NCBI GenBank assembly: GCA_964510065.1
Contig: CAZEAC010000039.1
Location: forward strand, 1-40,391
Direction of reading: 5' to 3'
DNA from: CAZEAC01 sp964510065
GTDB taxonomy: Bacteria > Bdellovibrionota_C > UBA2361 > CAIXSY01
Length of the DNA stretch: 40,391 nucleotides
Of the stretch, positions 1-8,891 are shown in pieces. How positions within the stretch are numbered: the first letter of the stretch is position 1; each line of letters begins with the position of its first letter. Made by a program: the position numbers and the translations under genes. Under the pieces are notes generated by a model. That model was given only the letters and a program-made list of their open reading frames with translations. It made no database searches and was not told the origin of the DNA.

Positions 1-100
1 TGGATCTCTATTGCGAAGGGCATTTCCCACACCTCTTCTTTCGTAGAATCCTCTAGGATGTTTCCTCTTTTTTTTAAGATGATACCTTTTTCACCCCTTC
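1..100. other. No gene recognised; pyrimidine-rich flank
   Basis: This stretch precedes the tRNA promoter. I see no convincing reading frame. A small imperfect hairpin (ATCC/GGAT, 48-59) is followed by a run of eight T residues at about 67-74. It could be the weak terminator of a gene left of the window, but the stem is too short to call. Confidence 0.3.
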
Positions 101-129
101 TTGTATTTTTCAGGACAGCTCGATATAAT
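101..129 (+). promoter_or_regulatory. Probable sigma70-type promoter of tRNA-Glu
   Basis: A perfect -10 hexamer TATAAT lies at 124-129. A partial -35 (TTGTAT, 101-106) sits 17 bases upstream. The -10 is about 39 bases before the tRNA 5' end, which suits a short precursor leader. The same transcript could run on into pdxS, since no obvious terminator lies between. Confidence 0.55.
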
Positions 130-167
130 GGCGACTTTGCCCGGTTACCACGTACGTAGATGAATCC

Positions 168-240
168 GGCCCCATCGTCTAGCGGCCTAGGACGCTGGCC
201 TCTCACGCCGGAAACATGGGTTCGATTCCCATTGGGGTCA
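168..240 (+). tRNA. tRNA-Glu, anticodon CUC
   Basis: A full cloverleaf can be drawn. The acceptor stem GGCCCCA pairs with TGGGGTC (one G-T pair). The anticodon arm has loop CTCTCAC with anticodon CTC. The T arm is ATGGG-TTCGATT-CCCAT, and the discriminator is A at 240. The 3' CCA is not encoded (the next bases are TTTT), so it must be added by nucleotidyltransferase. It reads GAG codons. Confidence 0.93.
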
Positions 241-306
241 TTTTGGATTGTCTAGTACGCCGGGAACACAAGAAGTTCGTTCCTCAGTTTTTATATATAA
301 GGATCT

Positions 307-1173
307 ATGGATCTTCGAGTTGGCCTCGCGAATATGCTGTGTAACGGCGTAATCATGGACGTGGTAAACGTCGAACAGGCACGTATCGCCGAAGACGCCG
401 GTGCCGTGTCGGTGATGGCACTCGAGCGCGTCCCTTCCGATATTCGCCGCGATGGTGGCGTCGCACGGATGAGCGACCCCGAAATGATTGAGAGCATTAA
501 AGCGGCTGTCTCAATCCCCGTGATGGCCAAAGTGCGTATCGGGCATATCGCAGAGGCGCAAATTCTTGAAGCCATCGGCATCGACTTTATTGATGAGTCT
601 GAAGTCTTAACTCCGGCCGATCCATTTAGACATATCGACAAGCTTTCATTCAAAACTCCCTTTGTCTGTGGCGCCTGCAATCTTGGCGAAGCTCTTCGAC
701 GGGTCTTCGAAGGCGCCGCAATGATTCGCACCAAAGGTGAGGCTGGAACCGGCAACATTATAGAAGCAGTCCGTCATATGCGTCAGATAACTGGCGAAAT
801 TGCCGCACTCAAGAACACAAACACCGATGATATCAAAGCAAAGGCGTCGGAGTATCGTGTTCCGGCGGAACTTGTCGAGATGGTGGCCAAAGCGCAGAAA
901 CTGCCGGTACCGAATTTTGCCGCTGGCGGCGTGGCCACTCCGGCCGATGCCGCACTTATCCGCCAACTCGGCGCCGAATCCGTTTTTGTTGGTTCTGGAA
1001 TATTTAAATCGGAGAATCCGCCGAAGCTTGCTCGCGCGATTGTCGAGGCAACCTGTCACTACAATAATCGCGACAAACTCCTCGAGATTTCACGAGGGCT
1101 CGGTAAAGCTATGCGCGGCCTTGAGATTGCTAAGATTCCAGAGCAAGAACTTTTAGCTGGCCGCGGCTGGTAA
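307..1173 (+). CDS. pdxS: Pyridoxal 5'-phosphate synthase lyase subunit PdxS
   Basis: PdxS makes PLP from ribose 5-phosphate, glyceraldehyde 3-phosphate and ammonia in the DXP-independent vitamin B6 pathway; it forms a dodecamer that docks PdxT. At 288 residues it covers the whole TIM barrel. Visible marks are D18, the first Schiff-base lysine K75 in VMAKVRIGH, the second catalytic lysine K143 in RTKGEAGTGN, the phosphate-site stretch NFAAGGVATPADAA and the C-terminal RGW. The N terminus is a few residues shorter than in Bacillus. An in-frame stop at 298-300 rules out a longer start, and AAGGA lies just upstream of the ATG. pdxT follows one base after the stop, so both subunits are co-translated. 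Confidence 0.97.
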   Translation: MDLRVGLANMLCNGVIMDVVNVEQARIAEDAGAVSVMALERVPSDIRRDGGVARMSDPEMIESIKAAVSIPVMAKVRIGHIAEAQILEAIGIDFIDESEVLTPADPFRHIDKLSFKTPFVCGACNLGEALRRVFEGAAMIRTKGEAGTGNIIEAVRHMRQITGEIAALKNTNTDDIKAKASEYRVPAELVEMVAKAQKLPVPNFAAGGVATPADAALIRQLGAESVFVGSGIFKSENPPKLARAIVEATCHYNNRDKLLEISRGLGKAMRGLEIAKIPEQELLAGRGW

Positions 1174-1174
1174 A

Positions 1175-1732
1175 ATGGCGCCTGTTGGTATTCTTGCTCT
1201 GCAAGGCTGCGTCGAACAGCACCGGGAGATCTTCAGTTCACTTGGCGCGGAATGTCGCCTCATCAGACTTCCAGAAGAGCTTCGAGAAGTTGATCGATTA
1301 GTACTTCCAGGGGGCGAAAGCACCACGATGCTTAAACTAATTCGAAGTTTAAACTTGTGGGAACCTCTGCTTAATTTCGGAAAGACTAAGGCGGTGTGGG
1401 GAATTTGCGCTGGAGCGATCCTTATCGCCAAGAAGGTAAGCCACCCTGAGCAGCAAAGTCTCGGCTTGATTGATATTCACGCAATTAGAAATTTTTACGG
1501 CTCGCAGCGTGAGTCTTTCAACGCTGAAGTCGCAATCCCTTCTCTAAAGATTGCGCCTCGTGTCGATTTTATCCGTGCTCCAAAACTAGAAGCTCTCAGC
1601 TCTCAAGTTCAAATTCTTGGCACTCGCTCCGACGAGGCAGTACTTTTTCGCCAGGGATCCGTTCTCGCGAGCTCATTTCATATCGAACTTAGCAAGGAGT
1701 CCGCACTACATCAGTATTTTTTGAGCTTATAG
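1175..1732 (+). CDS. pdxT: Pyridoxal 5'-phosphate synthase glutaminase subunit PdxT
   Basis: PdxT is the class I glutamine amidotransferase that hydrolyses glutamine and channels ammonia to PdxS. The 185-residue protein has the family layout: GILALQG at the N terminus, LPGGEST (oxyanion region, about 44-50), nucleophile C78 in GICAGA, and the catalytic His/Glu pair H169 and E171 in FHIEL. Most homologues have FHPEL and GTCAGM, so both active-site strings carry mild substitutions, but the triad is intact. It starts one base after pdxS. It is convergent with the next gene, with only 16 bases between stops. Confidence 0.95.
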   Translation: MAPVGILALQGCVEQHREIFSSLGAECRLIRLPEELREVDRLVLPGGESTTMLKLIRSLNLWEPLLNFGKTKAVWGICAGAILIAKKVSHPEQQSLGLIDIHAIRNFYGSQRESFNAEVAIPSLKIAPRVDFIRAPKLEALSSQVQILGTRSDEAVLFRQGSVLASSFHIELSKESALHQYFLSL

Positions 1733-1748
1733 CCAAACTCCCTCCGCG

Positions 1749-3215
1749 CTAGCCACAGGTAAATTGCTGCATGCTCACCGGACCTGAAACCACGACTTCA
1801 CTCTTGCAATTTCTCCTTGTATTCGACTCGCGCAATGCCTCCGAAAGATTAAAATCGAGGGGCAGAAGATAAACAAACGAATATTGTCGCACCGACTCAA
1901 TACGCGGAATAATTTTTTCACGGAGATACTGCTTTTGCTGCGGCGAACTAACCGTCGCCGGTGCTAAGATTATTTTTTCCCGGACTCCATAGACCGAAAG
2001 TGCCGAAGTCAAATAGGGGAGATGCCGCGAATCGTAAAGCCACTCCACATTAGAAGACTCTACAAGGCCCGAGCTAAGCAATACCAGTCCAGGAGAGGTG
2101 TTTGCTATCGCGGCTGCTCGGCGCCAATCCTCGATTTGCCAATGCCGCTCGCTCTCCGCAACAAAGAGCAAAAAGAGCGCAAGCAAAAACGCTCGGAGCT
2201 TCGCTCGATCCGGGTAGATCGCCTGGAAGAGTGCTCCTATAAGTAGCGAAAGACCACCGACATTCCATAAGAAATAGCGTTCGTGAAACAGCGATGCCAC
2301 TCCGCTCCAATAGAGAAGTAGGAAAAGAATTGGCCCACTAAGCCACCAAAGCACAGCCACACGCAAAATTGGTACGAGCCCATTACGCAAAAAAATCATT
2401 TTGGGACAGAGCACTCGTGCCAGAAATAATCCTCCCCCAACCGGCACAAGAAGCGAAAGCGGAAGTAACGTCTCAAACACTTTAAGAAGTGAAGGGCGTA
2501 GGACAAACGAAAGAGATTCGCGCCGTTCAAAAAGGGAATAAAGCTGATCAAAACCCGGCATCATTAGGAGCGCAGTGATTACAAGCGCTGCGCAATATCG
2601 CTTTGATCCTCGGCGATCTCGTCTATTCAATACCCAAGCCAATTGTACTGGAATAAAAAAGCAGAAAAGATAATGTGCGTAGAAAGTAGCAACAACGAAC
2701 AGAACGTACAACCAGAGCAAGGACTGCCGTCCACTACGCTGCCAGAGAAGCAGCGCACGCATCGAAAGCAGTGCAAAAAATAGCGCCAAAGCATACGGCC
2801 TGGCACTAAGGGCTCGAAGCACGGCCGGGTGAACAATAAAGACAAGGCACCCAACTAATGCTGACTCTCGATTATGCAGCAGCTCGATTACCTGAAAGAT
2901 CAGTGGAACACAGCATACAAGCAGAGCAAATGAAACTCCCCGAAGGGCAAGCTCCGAGTCACCAAAAATTTGGCGAACGCTCCAGGCAAGAAGGTAGTAA
3001 AATGGGCTCTGGCCTTGATACGTAATTGCTCGAGAAAATACTGCCGGCAAGTTATCGGATATCACCCATGAGGTAATGCACTCATCAAGCCAATAACTTG
3101 CTCCAAGAAATCCTTGCTCGACAAATAGACCTGCGGCAAGCACCATAAAGACAGGCACGATAATCTTCGAGCGTGAAAGCGAACTCGGCAGCAGCCTATT
3201 CAATTCAAGCTTCAC
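1749..3215 (-). CDS. Multi-pass membrane glycosyltransferase, GT-C/PMT (GT39/GT83) type
   Basis: A 488-residue hydrophobic protein with about ten membrane segments. After the first helix comes an acidic loop with LDECITSW (about 42-49), then GQSPFYYLLAW and LRGVSFALL. This is the layout of the first periplasmic loop of PMT/ArnT enzymes, where the acidic pair is catalytic. SARPYAL in the fourth segment is also typical. Such enzymes move a sugar from a polyprenyl-phosphate carrier onto protein, lipid A or polysaccharide outside the inner membrane. Donor and acceptor cannot be told. The start is GTG. It lies 34 bases downstream of the 3250-4068 gene on the same strand and may share its transcript. 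Confidence 0.8.
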   Translation of the reverse strand: MKLELNRLLPSSLSRSKIIVPVFMVLAAGLFVEQGFLGASYWLDECITSWVISDNLPAVFSRAITYQGQSPFYYLLAWSVRQIFGDSELALRGVSFALLVCCVPLIFQVIELLHNRESALVGCLVFIVHPAVLRALSARPYALALFFALLSMRALLLWQRSGRQSLLWLYVLFVVATFYAHYLFCFFIPVQLAWVLNRRDRRGSKRYCAALVITALLMMPGFDQLYSLFERRESLSFVLRPSLLKVFETLLPLSLLVPVGGGLFLARVLCPKMIFLRNGLVPILRVAVLWWLSGPILFLLLYWSGVASLFHERYFLWNVGGLSLLIGALFQAIYPDRAKLRAFLLALFLLFVAESERHWQIEDWRRAAAIANTSPGLVLLSSGLVESSNVEWLYDSRHLPYLTSALSVYGVREKIILAPATVSSPQQKQYLREKIIPRIESVRQYSFVYLLPLDFNLSEALRESNTRRNCKSEVVVSGPVSMQQFTCG

Positions 3216-3249
3216 TGCAGTTCAGGCTCCACTGCTGGCATAGCCTATT

Positions 3250-4068
3250 TTACTCTCTTTCGCTTTGCGCTGACTTCGCCGGTTGAAACGATTGAAATGG
3301 GACATTCGAATTTGCCGTTGGGCTTTCTGATTTTGAAAATCGCGCGCGTGGTTGATCGACAAAGAGCGGCGATCGCAACTCGTTTTTCGCCATGGTATAG
3401 GTAGATTCAGGACCTAGCTTAATTATTGGAGCTGAGATGTCGCGTGGCGCCTCTACTTCTGCGCTCTCTACTTTCGCACTCAAAAGGCGGACCTTTTCTT
3501 GCAATCCTCGAATCTCGGCTCGGAAGCGTTCAAAAGATTGCTGGAACTCACTTGGTTCAATTTGATCACGATTTTCTAAACCTGCGATTTTCTGCTCCGC
3601 TTGAAGGATTCGAACTTCGCTCATCGCCAGAGTGGTGCTAAGCCGTCGTAACTCGGAAGAAAGCACCCAAACGATACCGAGCGTCATAACCGTTGCGACT
3701 CCCGCTGCAGTAATTGGCATCCAGCTTGAACGAGGCTCATTCGGCACCTGCGGCAACGAACTCTCCTCGGCGAGCACTGCCGGCTTGCCCTCCAGGCTGC
3801 TCATCCTCGCCTCAATGTCAGCAAATTTGGCTTCTGCCGAAACTTGTTTCTCTGATACGAACTGCTTTAATTGAGCGAGACCACCCTCCGCAGCCTCAAT
3901 CAGGCGAGCTACGACGAGAAAGTCGCGTCGGTAGAGCAGAAGCAGGCCAGCCAACATAAAACAGAGCCAGCGCCCCGCTCCAGTCGCTGCAATTCCCATC
4001 AGCAGCGCTATTGTAAAGATAGGCCAAAGGACCAGCTCACGAATTCTTTTGTCGTTTATCTCTTGCAC
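3250..4068 (-). CDS. Membrane protein with coiled coil, function unknown
   Basis: 272 residues, GTG start, no family recognised. A hydrophobic stretch at about 13-48 could span the membrane once or twice. A helix with Ala/Glu/Lys heptads follows (50-95), then a clear membrane segment at about 115-135 (MPITAAGVATVMTLGIVWVL). A strong coiled coil runs from about 136 to 205, followed by a Pro/Ser-rich tail that looks disordered. It could be a scaffold anchored in the inner membrane. The gene lies directly upstream of the GT-C gene on the minus strand, so a role with that transferase is possible but not shown. Confidence 0.65.
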   Translation of the reverse strand: MQEINDKRIRELVLWPIFTIALLMGIAATGAGRWLCFMLAGLLLLYRRDFLVVARLIEAAEGGLAQLKQFVSEKQVSAEAKFADIEARMSSLEGKPAVLAEESSLPQVPNEPRSSWMPITAAGVATVMTLGIVWVLSSELRRLSTTLAMSEVRILQAEQKIAGLENRDQIEPSEFQQSFERFRAEIRGLQEKVRLLSAKVESAEVEAPRDISAPIIKLGPESTYTMAKNELRSPLFVDQPRARFSKSESPTANSNVPFQSFQPAKSAQSERE

Positions 4069-4100
4069 TGCTTTACGTTATATCAAGCAGATAGAAAATT

Positions 4101-4117
4101 GGGACAGCCCCTAAAAT
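4101..4117 (+). repeat. Short dispersed repeat, copy 1 (diverged)
   Basis: GGGACAGCCCCTAAAAT. It resembles 18873-18889 (GGGACAGACTCTAACTA) and the reverse complement of 10947-10963 (GGGACAGACCCTAATTA). All three lie between genes. This is the most diverged copy. Confidence 0.35.
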
Positions 4118-4201
4118 GGAGTCTCCTTATATTTACCTAAGCCACGATTTGGCGGCGCTTTCCTGCATTTTTCGTGCATCTGCATGCGGTAGCGGCCGGC
4201 C

Positions 4202-4477
4202 TTAGGCTTTCAATAGTCGGCGAAGCGCTTGGACTTTTTGAAGTTTTTCTTGGACTAAGCCCCGCGTTTGATTGAGATGGTCAAGAGCGCGGAGCGCCTG
4301 CTGTTCTGTCATTAAAGTAATCGGCTCGAGTGGCTTAAGCTCTAGTTCATGGGAAAGGAGATGGTCGACATACGAGAGCACATCGGTATCAAGACGATCG
4401 GTGTCGTCGGGAGTCACCGACCTTTCGATTTCTCGCTTTAGTTGTGAACTTCTTCTTTTAACGCGCTTTTTCACCAT
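4202..4477 (-). CDS. Small charged helical protein, function unknown
   Basis: 91 residues with ATG start. The first 20 residues are highly basic (KKRVKRRSSQLKRE), followed by an acidic stretch (TPDDTDRLDTDVLSYVDHLL) and a C-terminal helix rich in Leu and Gln (ALRALDHLNQTRGLVQEKLQKVQ). No known domain is recognised. It is divergent from the methyltransferase gene, with 51 bases between starts, so the two may share a control region. Confidence 0.55.
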   Translation of the reverse strand: MVKKRVKRRSSQLKREIERSVTPDDTDRLDTDVLSYVDHLLSHELELKPLEPITLMTEQQALRALDHLNQTRGLVQEKLQKVQALRRLLKA

Positions 4478-4528
4478 GTTCTGCCAATCTTTCTTCTTAA
4501 TGCCAGCTATCGCGCCGTTGCGCCGTGG

Positions 4529-6304
4529 ATGTTAAGATGCCTTAAGCGTGATAAACGTCTGCCAATTTTCAAAGCGATTGTGAACGAAAAGTCGAAAGCG
4601 CTCGCACTATATTATCTCAAGAATTCTCCGTTAGATGAAGCACTTAGAGAGCGCCTCGAACGCCAGCTACTGGCCCAACAACCCATATGCTCTGAATCTC
4701 TTTGTGTATTCTATGAAAAGCTCGTACCAAAGCAGGCTTCCAAAAGGGAGGGTATCTACTATACACCGATTGCCATCGCCCGAGCGATGGCTCAACGAAT
4801 GAATCAACGCTGGATTCGCCAGAGAAAAGACGCTGCGCGCTGCTGCGATGTGGCATGCGGATCCGGAATAATGTTAATAGCGCTCCTTAAAGAACTTCTG
4901 CTGAAAAATGCCGCAAAGCTTCGGCTAAGATCCGATCGCGAAAAGCTTTTGGCTGAATCACTCTTTGGAATTGATAAAGACAGATCTGCGATCGTCATCG
5001 CGCGCATCGTTTCTGCCCTCGCATTTTTTGAGATTTTCGGGGAAGAGTGTTCGGATCGATTCTTACACAGCTTGCAGCAGAATATCATTGAAGCCGACTC
5101 ACTACTTGACACACTGCCGCGTACACACCTGGATCCATTCGAAATAATTCTCTCGAATCCGCCCTATGGCCTATCCCGTAACGGTCGCATCGACAACGAT
5201 GAAAACACTCGGCTCAAGAGGCGTTTCGCCAAGTACGAACTCGGCAAAACAAATCATTATCTGCTCTTTATTGCACGTGCGCGCGAACTCTTGAGCGATC
5301 AAGGCCTACTTTCACTTATCGTTCCAAATTCCTGGCTCGGCATACGCTCAGCTAAAAGTCTGCGCAGGTTAATCTTCGAGCAGCACGAAATTGCCGAAGT
5401 CACTAGCTATGACTATCCCGTATTTGGCGAGCCTGGCGTCGAAGCTGTGAGCTTTATCATTGATAGGTTCGAACATCCGCGATCAGTAAAAACCTATGTA
5501 AAGCGAAATCTTGACTCCACGCCCGAAGAAATTGCCGAACTTCCCCACAGCTTCTGCCTTCGCATGCCAGGGCATGTTCTTTCGCCCAAACTTCCAGCCA
5601 GTAAGCTAGCAAACCTTGAACGAGTCTTCGATCGAGCAATCTCACTCGATTCGCCCGAGTCTCCATTCGTTCCGGCAATTGCCCTTCAGGCATACGCACG
5701 AGGCAAGGGCAACCCAAAACAGTCTGCTTCCGATGTGCATGCCCATATATTTCACCTGTCCGAAAAGCGCGACGCGAGCTGTGTTCGTTACCTTGAGGGA
5801 TCCGACGTCACCCGTTTTCAGACGACATGGTCCGGAAAGTACCTCCGTTACGGCCCCTGGCTTGCGGAGTATCCCCCACTCTCCCGTTTCTGCGGAGCGC
5901 GAGTTCTCATTCGCGAAATCACCAGCCCTCTGCCACGAATTGTCTCGGCTGCGGTAACCGATGAATGCTTCGTCTATAATCGATCAGTCCTGCATGTGCT
6001 CCTTAAGCCAGACAAAGATCCGGATCTGGCGTGGGCGCTTGGTGCGCTTCTCAATTCCGCGTTTGCCTCGGAAATTCTCTACTACCTCGGCCGGAAGACG
6101 CAGCGATCTCTTTTCCCGAAACTAGTGAACGATGATTTGAAATCTTTTCCACTCCCCAACCGCTTCTTTGAGCGGAAGGAAACGCTCGCGGCGCTCGCCA
6201 AAATATGCCAAACAATCGGCGGAAAAAAGCAGTGCGCAACTATGGAAGTAGATCGAATAAATAATGAGATTGATGATATAGCTCTCTCTCTTTATCAAGA
6301 CTAA
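4529..6304 (+). CDS. N6-adenine DNA methyltransferase, Eco57I/TaqI-like, solitary
   Basis: The enzyme transfers a methyl group from S-adenosylmethionine to adenine N6 in a DNA target. The 591-residue protein shows motif X (REGIYYTP, 74-80), motif I (DVACGSG, about 107-113) and motif IV NPPYG (210-214). Next comes a region typical of Eco57I-type methylases (LIVPNSWLG about 263-271). The C-terminal 250 residues, with a TaqI_C-like region, should hold target recognition. I see no nuclease motif (PD-ExK) at either end and no restriction gene beside it, so it looks like an orphan methylase rather than a type IIG enzyme. It could act in host gene regulation or be the remnant of an R-M system. The start is the first ATG of the frame; no strong ribosome site is seen. 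Confidence 0.85.
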   Translation: MLRCLKRDKRLPIFKAIVNEKSKALALYYLKNSPLDEALRERLERQLLAQQPICSESLCVFYEKLVPKQASKREGIYYTPIAIARAMAQRMNQRWIRQRKDAARCCDVACGSGIMLIALLKELLLKNAAKLRLRSDREKLLAESLFGIDKDRSAIVIARIVSALAFFEIFGEECSDRFLHSLQQNIIEADSLLDTLPRTHLDPFEIILSNPPYGLSRNGRIDNDENTRLKRRFAKYELGKTNHYLLFIARARELLSDQGLLSLIVPNSWLGIRSAKSLRRLIFEQHEIAEVTSYDYPVFGEPGVEAVSFIIDRFEHPRSVKTYVKRNLDSTPEEIAELPHSFCLRMPGHVLSPKLPASKLANLERVFDRAISLDSPESPFVPAIALQAYARGKGNPKQSASDVHAHIFHLSEKRDASCVRYLEGSDVTRFQTTWSGKYLRYGPWLAEYPPLSRFCGARVLIREITSPLPRIVSAAVTDECFVYNRSVLHVLLKPDKDPDLAWALGALLNSAFASEILYYLGRKTQRSLFPKLVNDDLKSFPLPNRFFERKETLAALAKICQTIGGKKQCATMEVDRINNEIDDIALSLYQD

Positions 6305-6352
6305 CGCGGACGACTCTTCCCCTCAGCAAGCGTCCTGAACTATCCTAAAGGC

Positions 6353-8500
6353 ATGTCTAAATCGTCGCATTTCGAAGTTAAAATAAAGGGTATGCACTGC
6401 GCCGGCTGCGCCACCGGCATAGAGAAGGGGTTGCTCTCAGCCGGCGCTGAGAAGGTAAGTGTCGACTTTACTTCCTCTGTTGCTCGCTTTGAATTGTCAC
6501 ATGTCGATCAGTTTCCCAGCGTTATTAAAAAAATAGAGGCGCTTGGATATCGGCCGGTACTTCTCGAGCACGGCCATGATCACTCACACGACGGTCTTGA
6601 AAAGAAATTCGCGCTGTGCGCCATCTTTACCGCACCACTTCTCTTGCATATGGTCCCTTCAGCAGCGCATCTTCTCACACCGAAGCTGCAACTACTCCTC
6701 GCGCTGCCGGTATTTTGCGTTGGGTTCTTTCACTTCGGAAAGGGAACTTTAATCTCGCTACGTACGCGTTACGCGACGATGGATGTTCTTATCTTCATCG
6801 GGATCGTCTCGGCGTTTATTTATAGTGTCTGCGGAATTTTTATCGGACTTTCCTCACATGAGCTTTACTTTGAGAGTTCAGCGACGATTACTACAATTGT
6901 ATTGCTTGGAAACCTTCTCGAGGCGCGCGCTGCACAGCATGCAGGTTCCTCCTTAGAAGAACTCTCGCGACTACGACCGACCAAAGTACGAAGAATTGTC
7001 GGGAATGACCTGGAAGCTCAGCGAACCGAGCTCGTGTCTCACGAAGACGTTAAGCCTGACGACCTGCTCTTGGTCGCCGAGGGCGAGCGAATTCCTGCCG
7101 ATGGGGTCGTACTAAAGGGCACAGCAAGTATCGATGAATCTTTCATTTCAGGTGAAAGCCTACCACGCGACAAAATTTCGGGAATGAAAGTTATCGGCGG
7201 AACACTTCTTGTGCAGGGCAACCTGACGATGCGGGCCGAGCAAACCGGCGATGGCACGGTGCTCGCCCGAGTGGTCAGCCTCGTACAGGAGGCGCGTTCG
7301 AAGAGGCCCAAAATTCAACGTATCGGCGACGCAGTGAGCGCGGTGTTTGTTCCGGTGGTACTGGTAATTGCTCTCGGCACATTTTGCCTTGGCTATTTCT
7401 ATCTTGATATTGGCATGAGCGCAGCGCTGCTTCGCGCAATCGCGGTCTTAGTTATCGCCTGTCCCTGTGCAATGGGGCTTGCTACTCCCGCTGCAGTTAC
7501 GGTCGGTCTGGGTCTTGCCGCAAAAAACGGAATCATTATACGCGGCGGTGATATCCTCGAAGCGTTTTCCAAAATACGACACATCATTTTTGATAAAACC
7601 GGGACACTTACCGCAGGTAAATTTAAGGTGCGTCAAATCAAGGCACTCGGTCCCGATGGCGAGCTACGTGAAATAATCGTGACACTTGCGCGGCACTCTC
7701 GGCACCCGATCGCTCAGTCGCTTACCGAATACTTGAGTGGGATAGCAGGGGCCCCGTTGTACGATATTAAGGAGCTTAAAGGACTCGGAATCGAGGCAAG
7801 AGACGGGAGCGGCAATGTGTATTCTCTTGGATCGATTGCCATGGCCAAAAAGCTAAACAATGGCTCAAAAGACAGTAGCTCAAAGGTAGAGCAGCTTCTT
7901 AGCGAATTTGATCTGCTCCTTTTTAAGGCGGGCCATGCAGTAAGCGCGATTTCTGTTGAGGATCTCCCACGTCCCGATGCCGCTTCTGCTATTGCACAGT
8001 TACAAGGACGTGGAATTGCAATCAGCCTTTTAAGTGGCGACCGGAAAAGCGCATGCGAACGGGTGGCTTCTCTTCTTGGAATCTCCCAAGTGTACGCGGA
8101 AAAGCTACCGGACGAAAAAAGCCAAATTGTGCGCGAGCTGACGTCAAAATCGGCGACTGCGTTTGTCGGCGATGGGATTAATGACGCGGCGGCTCTCATG
8201 CATGCAAACGTTGGAATATCGCTTGAGGGAGCCTCGCATCTTGCGCTTCACTCGTCGCAGATAATTCTCGCCGACACTAAGCTCGCGCAAGTTACGCAGG
8301 CCTTAGCGATCTCTGCAAACACCATGAAAATTATCAAACAGAACCTCTTCTGGGCTTTTATTTATAACGTGCTCGCGATACCCTTTGCGATGTTCGGAAT
8401 ACTTAATCCACTGTATGCGGCGTTTGCAATGACAAGTTCCGATATTATTGTTATTTTGAATTCTCTACGGCTTCGATCGCGGCGTATGCTTGAATTGTAA
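6353..8500 (+). CDS. copA: Copper-type P1B ATPase (CopA-like)
   Basis: The pump exports Cu+ across the inner membrane using ATP. The 715 residues hold one N-terminal metal-binding domain (GMHCAGC, C16 and C19), a His-rich linker (HGHDHSHDG, about 74-82), eight expected membrane helices, the actuator motif SGES, the channel motif CPC (370-372), the phosphorylated D414 in DKTGTLT, an HP pair in the nucleotide domain (RHSRHPIAQ) and hinge GDGIND (606-611). The late helices carry YN (FIYNVLAIP). The motif that is usually MxxSS reads MTSSD here, so one metal-site serine seems replaced by Asp. Cu+ specificity is therefore likely but not certain. AAAGG precedes the ATG. Confidence 0.92.
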   Translation: MSKSSHFEVKIKGMHCAGCATGIEKGLLSAGAEKVSVDFTSSVARFELSHVDQFPSVIKKIEALGYRPVLLEHGHDHSHDGLEKKFALCAIFTAPLLLHMVPSAAHLLTPKLQLLLALPVFCVGFFHFGKGTLISLRTRYATMDVLIFIGIVSAFIYSVCGIFIGLSSHELYFESSATITTIVLLGNLLEARAAQHAGSSLEELSRLRPTKVRRIVGNDLEAQRTELVSHEDVKPDDLLLVAEGERIPADGVVLKGTASIDESFISGESLPRDKISGMKVIGGTLLVQGNLTMRAEQTGDGTVLARVVSLVQEARSKRPKIQRIGDAVSAVFVPVVLVIALGTFCLGYFYLDIGMSAALLRAIAVLVIACPCAMGLATPAAVTVGLGLAAKNGIIIRGGDILEAFSKIRHIIFDKTGTLTAGKFKVRQIKALGPDGELREIIVTLARHSRHPIAQSLTEYLSGIAGAPLYDIKELKGLGIEARDGSGNVYSLGSIAMAKKLNNGSKDSSSKVEQLLSEFDLLLFKAGHAVSAISVEDLPRPDAASAIAQLQGRGIAISLLSGDRKSACERVASLLGISQVYAEKLPDEKSQIVRELTSKSATAFVGDGINDAAALMHANVGISLEGASHLALHSSQIILADTKLAQVTQALAISANTMKIIKQNLFWAFIYNVLAIPFAMFGILNPLYAAFAMTSSDIIVILNSLRLRSRRMLEL

Positions 8501-8513
8501 ACTACAGCACCTT

Positions 8514-8729
8514 ATGAACCAGCCTTCCTATTCAGCAAAGAAAACAATCGCTGGACTTTTTATTTTTTTTCTTGGCCTCGCTTCAATGGCGCTCTCAATT
8601 TACGAGCTGCGCGCCACAAATCCCGAAGAGCCCGCTGGATGGACCATTCCTCTGCTCCTTGCTGGCGCGTTATTCACTATCGGAGGAATCCTATTCACGG
8701 CATCGCAGCATATGAAAAAGGGAATCTAG
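8514..8729 (+). CDS. Small two-helix membrane protein
   Basis: 71 residues from the ATG at 8514. A longer frame from a TTG at 8490 would overlap the ATPase gene and lacks a ribosome site, so I prefer the ATG. It has two hydrophobic helices (about 11-29 and 43-61) joined by a short loop with NPEEPAGW. It begins 13 bases after the ATPase stop and is probably in its operon. It might be a small partner of the pump, but no metal-binding residues other than scattered Met and His are visible. Confidence 0.6.
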   Translation: MNQPSYSAKKTIAGLFIFFLGLASMALSIYELRATNPEEPAGWTIPLLLAGALFTIGGILFTASQHMKKGI

Positions 8730-8805
8730 GCGAGACTACCCCGCGCGACCGCAGAGTGAAAATGAGCTCACACGAGAGCTGCGGAAAGTTTGGAGGAACG
8801 AAATT

Positions 8806-8826
8806 AACCCGGACTTCTCACGGGTT
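8806..8826 (+). repeat. Palindromic repeat CYGGACTTCTCACGGG, copy 1
   Basis: A hairpin with 6-bp arms AACCCG/CGGGTT around GACTTCTCA. The same core occurs at 30146-30167 inside the 3' end of hisS. There is no T run after it, so terminator activity is doubtful, although it lies between two transcription units. Confidence 0.55.
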
Positions 8827-8833
8827 AGAGGTT

Positions 8834-8862
8834 TTGAGTAGGCTTCCCTACCCTGCTATACT
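8834..8862 (+). promoter_or_regulatory. Probable sigma70-type promoter of the 8892 gene
   Basis: TTGAGT (8834-8839), a 17-base spacer and TATACT (8857-8862). The expected transcription start is near 8869, about 20 bases before the first ATG of the next gene. The same -35 hexamer and spacing recur at 18310-18338. Confidence 0.55.
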
Positions 8863-8891
8863 GGCGCACTATTTTCTGTTCGCGGTTCCGT

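Noticed and set aside
646..1059. Long antisense frames within pdxS
   Set aside because: They are opposite a clear PdxS frame, have no start signals and no recognisable protein.
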